Assembly: GCA_021442155.1 (NCBI GenBank)
Contig: CM038214.1
Span: 312,449,001-312,513,000, forward strand
Direction of reading: 5' to 3'
Origin: Cymbidium sinense
Lineage: Eukaryota; Streptophyta; Magnoliopsida; Asparagales; Orchidaceae
DNA: 64,000 bases
The notes under the pieces were generated by a model. That model was not told the origin of the DNA and made no database searches. It saw only the letters and a program-made list of their open reading frames with translations. Every line of letters begins with the position of its first letter. Within the stretch, counting starts at the first letter, position 1. Positions 62,216 to 64,000 of the stretch are shown one piece after another. The position numbers were made by a program, and so were the translations under genes.

Positions 62216-64000
62216 AGACTTAAGAGTCTTCTAGGCATTAAGACTTCCATATTCATAAGACACTTCTAACAATTAGGCAAAAACTTATCCTAAGCCTAAA
62301 TACTTAGAAGGGTTAATGATAGGATTAGGTTATACCTTAGGGATTAGGCTAATTCACCTACCCTACAACCCAAATACAATCCATGTTCACCTTCTCAAAC
62401 CAAACCTCAAGTTTAATTCAAACATCAAATTTAAATCCAAATCAAAACCCAAATTCCAAAACCAAATTATTTAAGCCCATGATCAAATCCAAAGTCGAAA
62501 CCCTTCCTAAGCCATAGGACCTATCCCATGGACTTAGCCAAATCTTAATCCAAATCAATCTAAAATCAATTGATTTTCTTATCATAAATTTATATCTTCT
62601 ATCATCTTCCTAAATATAAATCAAATCTACATTCAAATGATCAAAACTAAATCAAACTAAATCAAATTAAATCAAAACCCTTCCTAAGTTATATGATCTA
62701 CACCATGGACTTAGCCAAATCATTATCCAAATCAAGTCAAACTCAATTTGTTTTCTCACAAATCAATCATATTTTCAATCATCTTCATAAATTTAAATAA
62801 AAATATACATTTAAATCATCAAAACTAAATCAAACCAAATCAAAATCCAAACCTAAGTCACATGACCCAACTTCATGAACTTAGCCAAATTCCTTCATGC
62901 CAAAACCCAAATTCAACTGATTTTCTCATGAATCAGTCATACCTTTAATCATATTCACAAATAAAAATGAAATCTACAATCATCAAGACTAACCGAAATC
63001 AACCCAAGTCAAACCCAACTTAACCCTTTTGACTTGAAAATATTCAAATCCAAAACCCATTTGAACCCAAGCCAATTATAATTGAATTTATATATTGATT
63101 CCAAATCCATATATAAACTCAACTAAATCAAACTAAACCCAAAATCAAGCCAACTAAACCCAATTGGTCCACTTGACCCAAAGTGGCGTATTTGATCTAT
63201 TTAAGCCAAGTTCTAATCCTACCCAAAGTGGATTGAACCAAGCCGATCAAAATCTCCCATCATGATTGTTGATCACCCTAGGTTGATCAATTATCATAAA
63301 TTAGGTCAAACTAAGTCAACTCAATCATTTGACCAAGTCAACCTCTTAACCCATTTGAACCTAAACTAGCCAAATTACATCCTAATCCAAAGCCATTGAA
63401 ACTAATGATTCATACCAAATCAAAATCAATATTTAATTATGACTTGACCTTCAATTGAGTCAAATAAAACCCAATTGGCCCTCTAGACCCAAGTTGACCC
63501 AAATTGACCTAAAAGACCAAATTGGTTCAAATCAAAATATAAACCAAATTGATTGCAATTAATGGCTCAAGTTCATTCGAAATTGATATTGAACTTGAAC
63601 AAAGCCATGATTGGACACAATTGAACCCAATTGACCTACTTAGCCCAAATTGACTTAAAGGTTCAAGTTGGCCTAAATCAAAACCAAATCTAAATTAATT
63701 GAAACCAAAGCCTACAATCATCTTCAATTGGTCAACAAACCCAAACTAATCCCAACCTAATTTGGTACTAATTGGTCAAATAACTTAACCCATTTGATCA
63801 AATGAATTCAAATGCCAAAATCAAATCTATGCCAAACTAAACCAAAACATCCCAAATGATCATAAGAACTTGACCAAACCCTGGTTTGACCCAATTTGAC
63901 CAATTGGTCAACTTGTCTCAAACTAACCCAATTTGACCTAAATGAGTCAAATCGAGCAAAACCTAACCATATCAACTCCAATTGACTTGAAATTTAGGCT
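62216..64000 (-). repeat. R5 LTR-like / 5' noncoding region (partial)
   Basis: Corresponds to about 11081-12870 of R1, with the three ~170-bp units (about 62493-62990) and CCAAATTGACC-type words. It is cut by the window end. No gene found. Confidence 0.6.

Larger units (their letters stand above)
1..64000. repeat. Composite higher-order repeat array
   Basis: The whole window is built from four recurring modules in fixed orientation: telomere-like arrays (T), GR-RBP 3' fragments (G), an AT-rich 335-bp-unit module (S) and a minus-strand Tat-type Ty3/gypsy remnant (R). The order is T G T S R g T G T S R T G T G T S' T G T S R g T G T G T S R. Starts of G copies lie at about 1637, 16999, 31541, 33113, 36392, 51065 and 52690. 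Module borders recur between copies, so the array grew by segmental or tandem duplication rather than by independent insertions. Copies are visibly diverged by substitutions and indels, which argues for an old array and against an assembly duplication. It extends past both window ends. Confidence 0.85.
55196..64000 (-). mobile_element. Tat-lineage Ty3/gypsy remnant R5 (runs off window)
   Basis: Fourth copy, same orientation and same protease truncation; its LTR-like part continues past the window. It has the longest 3' noncoding region after R1 and keeps the natural pol C-terminus. The RNase H part is heavily deleted. Confidence 0.85.

Noticed and set aside
1..64000. tRNA, rRNA or other structured RNA genes
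   Set aside because: No tRNA A/B-box pair or rRNA segment was recognised on either strand when reading through.

Overview
The window is repeat-dominated plant nuclear DNA with no convincing intact gene. Three observations point to a seed plant: interspersed arrays of the Arabidopsis-type telomere heptamer (CCCTAAA on the + strand), a Ty3/gypsy retroelement whose pol carries a second RNase H domain (the hallmark of the plant Tat lineage), and fragments of a plant glycine-rich RNA-binding protein (GR-RBP) gene. The species cannot be named from the sequence. The consistent CCCTAAA orientation would fit a left-arm subtelomere or a large interstitial telomere-like block.

Four building blocks recur in one orientation. 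T is a degenerate telomere-like array alternating (CCCTAAA)n tracts with A-rich (CCTAAA/AAATAAAA) tracts; many of the A-rich tracts end at a conserved non-telomeric landmark around GGTTTACTTAATT. G is a 3' fragment of a GR-RBP gene (end of the RRM, Gly-rich tail, stop, 3' UTR, short A-run); there are seven copies plus two tail-only remnants. S is an AT-rich module of about 1.6 kb made of five diverged units of about 335 bp; there are five copies, two of them truncated. R is a decayed Tat-lineage Ty3/gypsy element on the minus strand; there are four copies, all lacking gag and the catalytic half of the protease.

Layout: T(1-1636) G1 T S1 R1(4.1-15.3 kb) g-tail T G2 T S2 R2(19.0-28.8 kb) T G3 T G4 T S3(truncated) T G5 T S4 R4(38.8-48.7 kb) g-tail T G6 T G7 T S5 R5(55.2 kb to the window end). 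G3-G4 and G6-G7 are about 1.6 kb apart, which gives the basic T+G monomer. Spacings near 15 kb arise where S+R lies between two G copies.

The shared breakpoints (same PR truncation, same S-R junction, same R-to-GR-RBP-tail junction, same T-G borders, some shared stop codons) show that the whole composite was amplified as a unit after its parts were already dead, followed by private deletions and point mutations. The window is best read as an old higher-order satellite built from telomere-like DNA, a gene fragment and a retrotransposon corpse. No tRNA, rRNA, CRISPR array or functional promoter was recognised.
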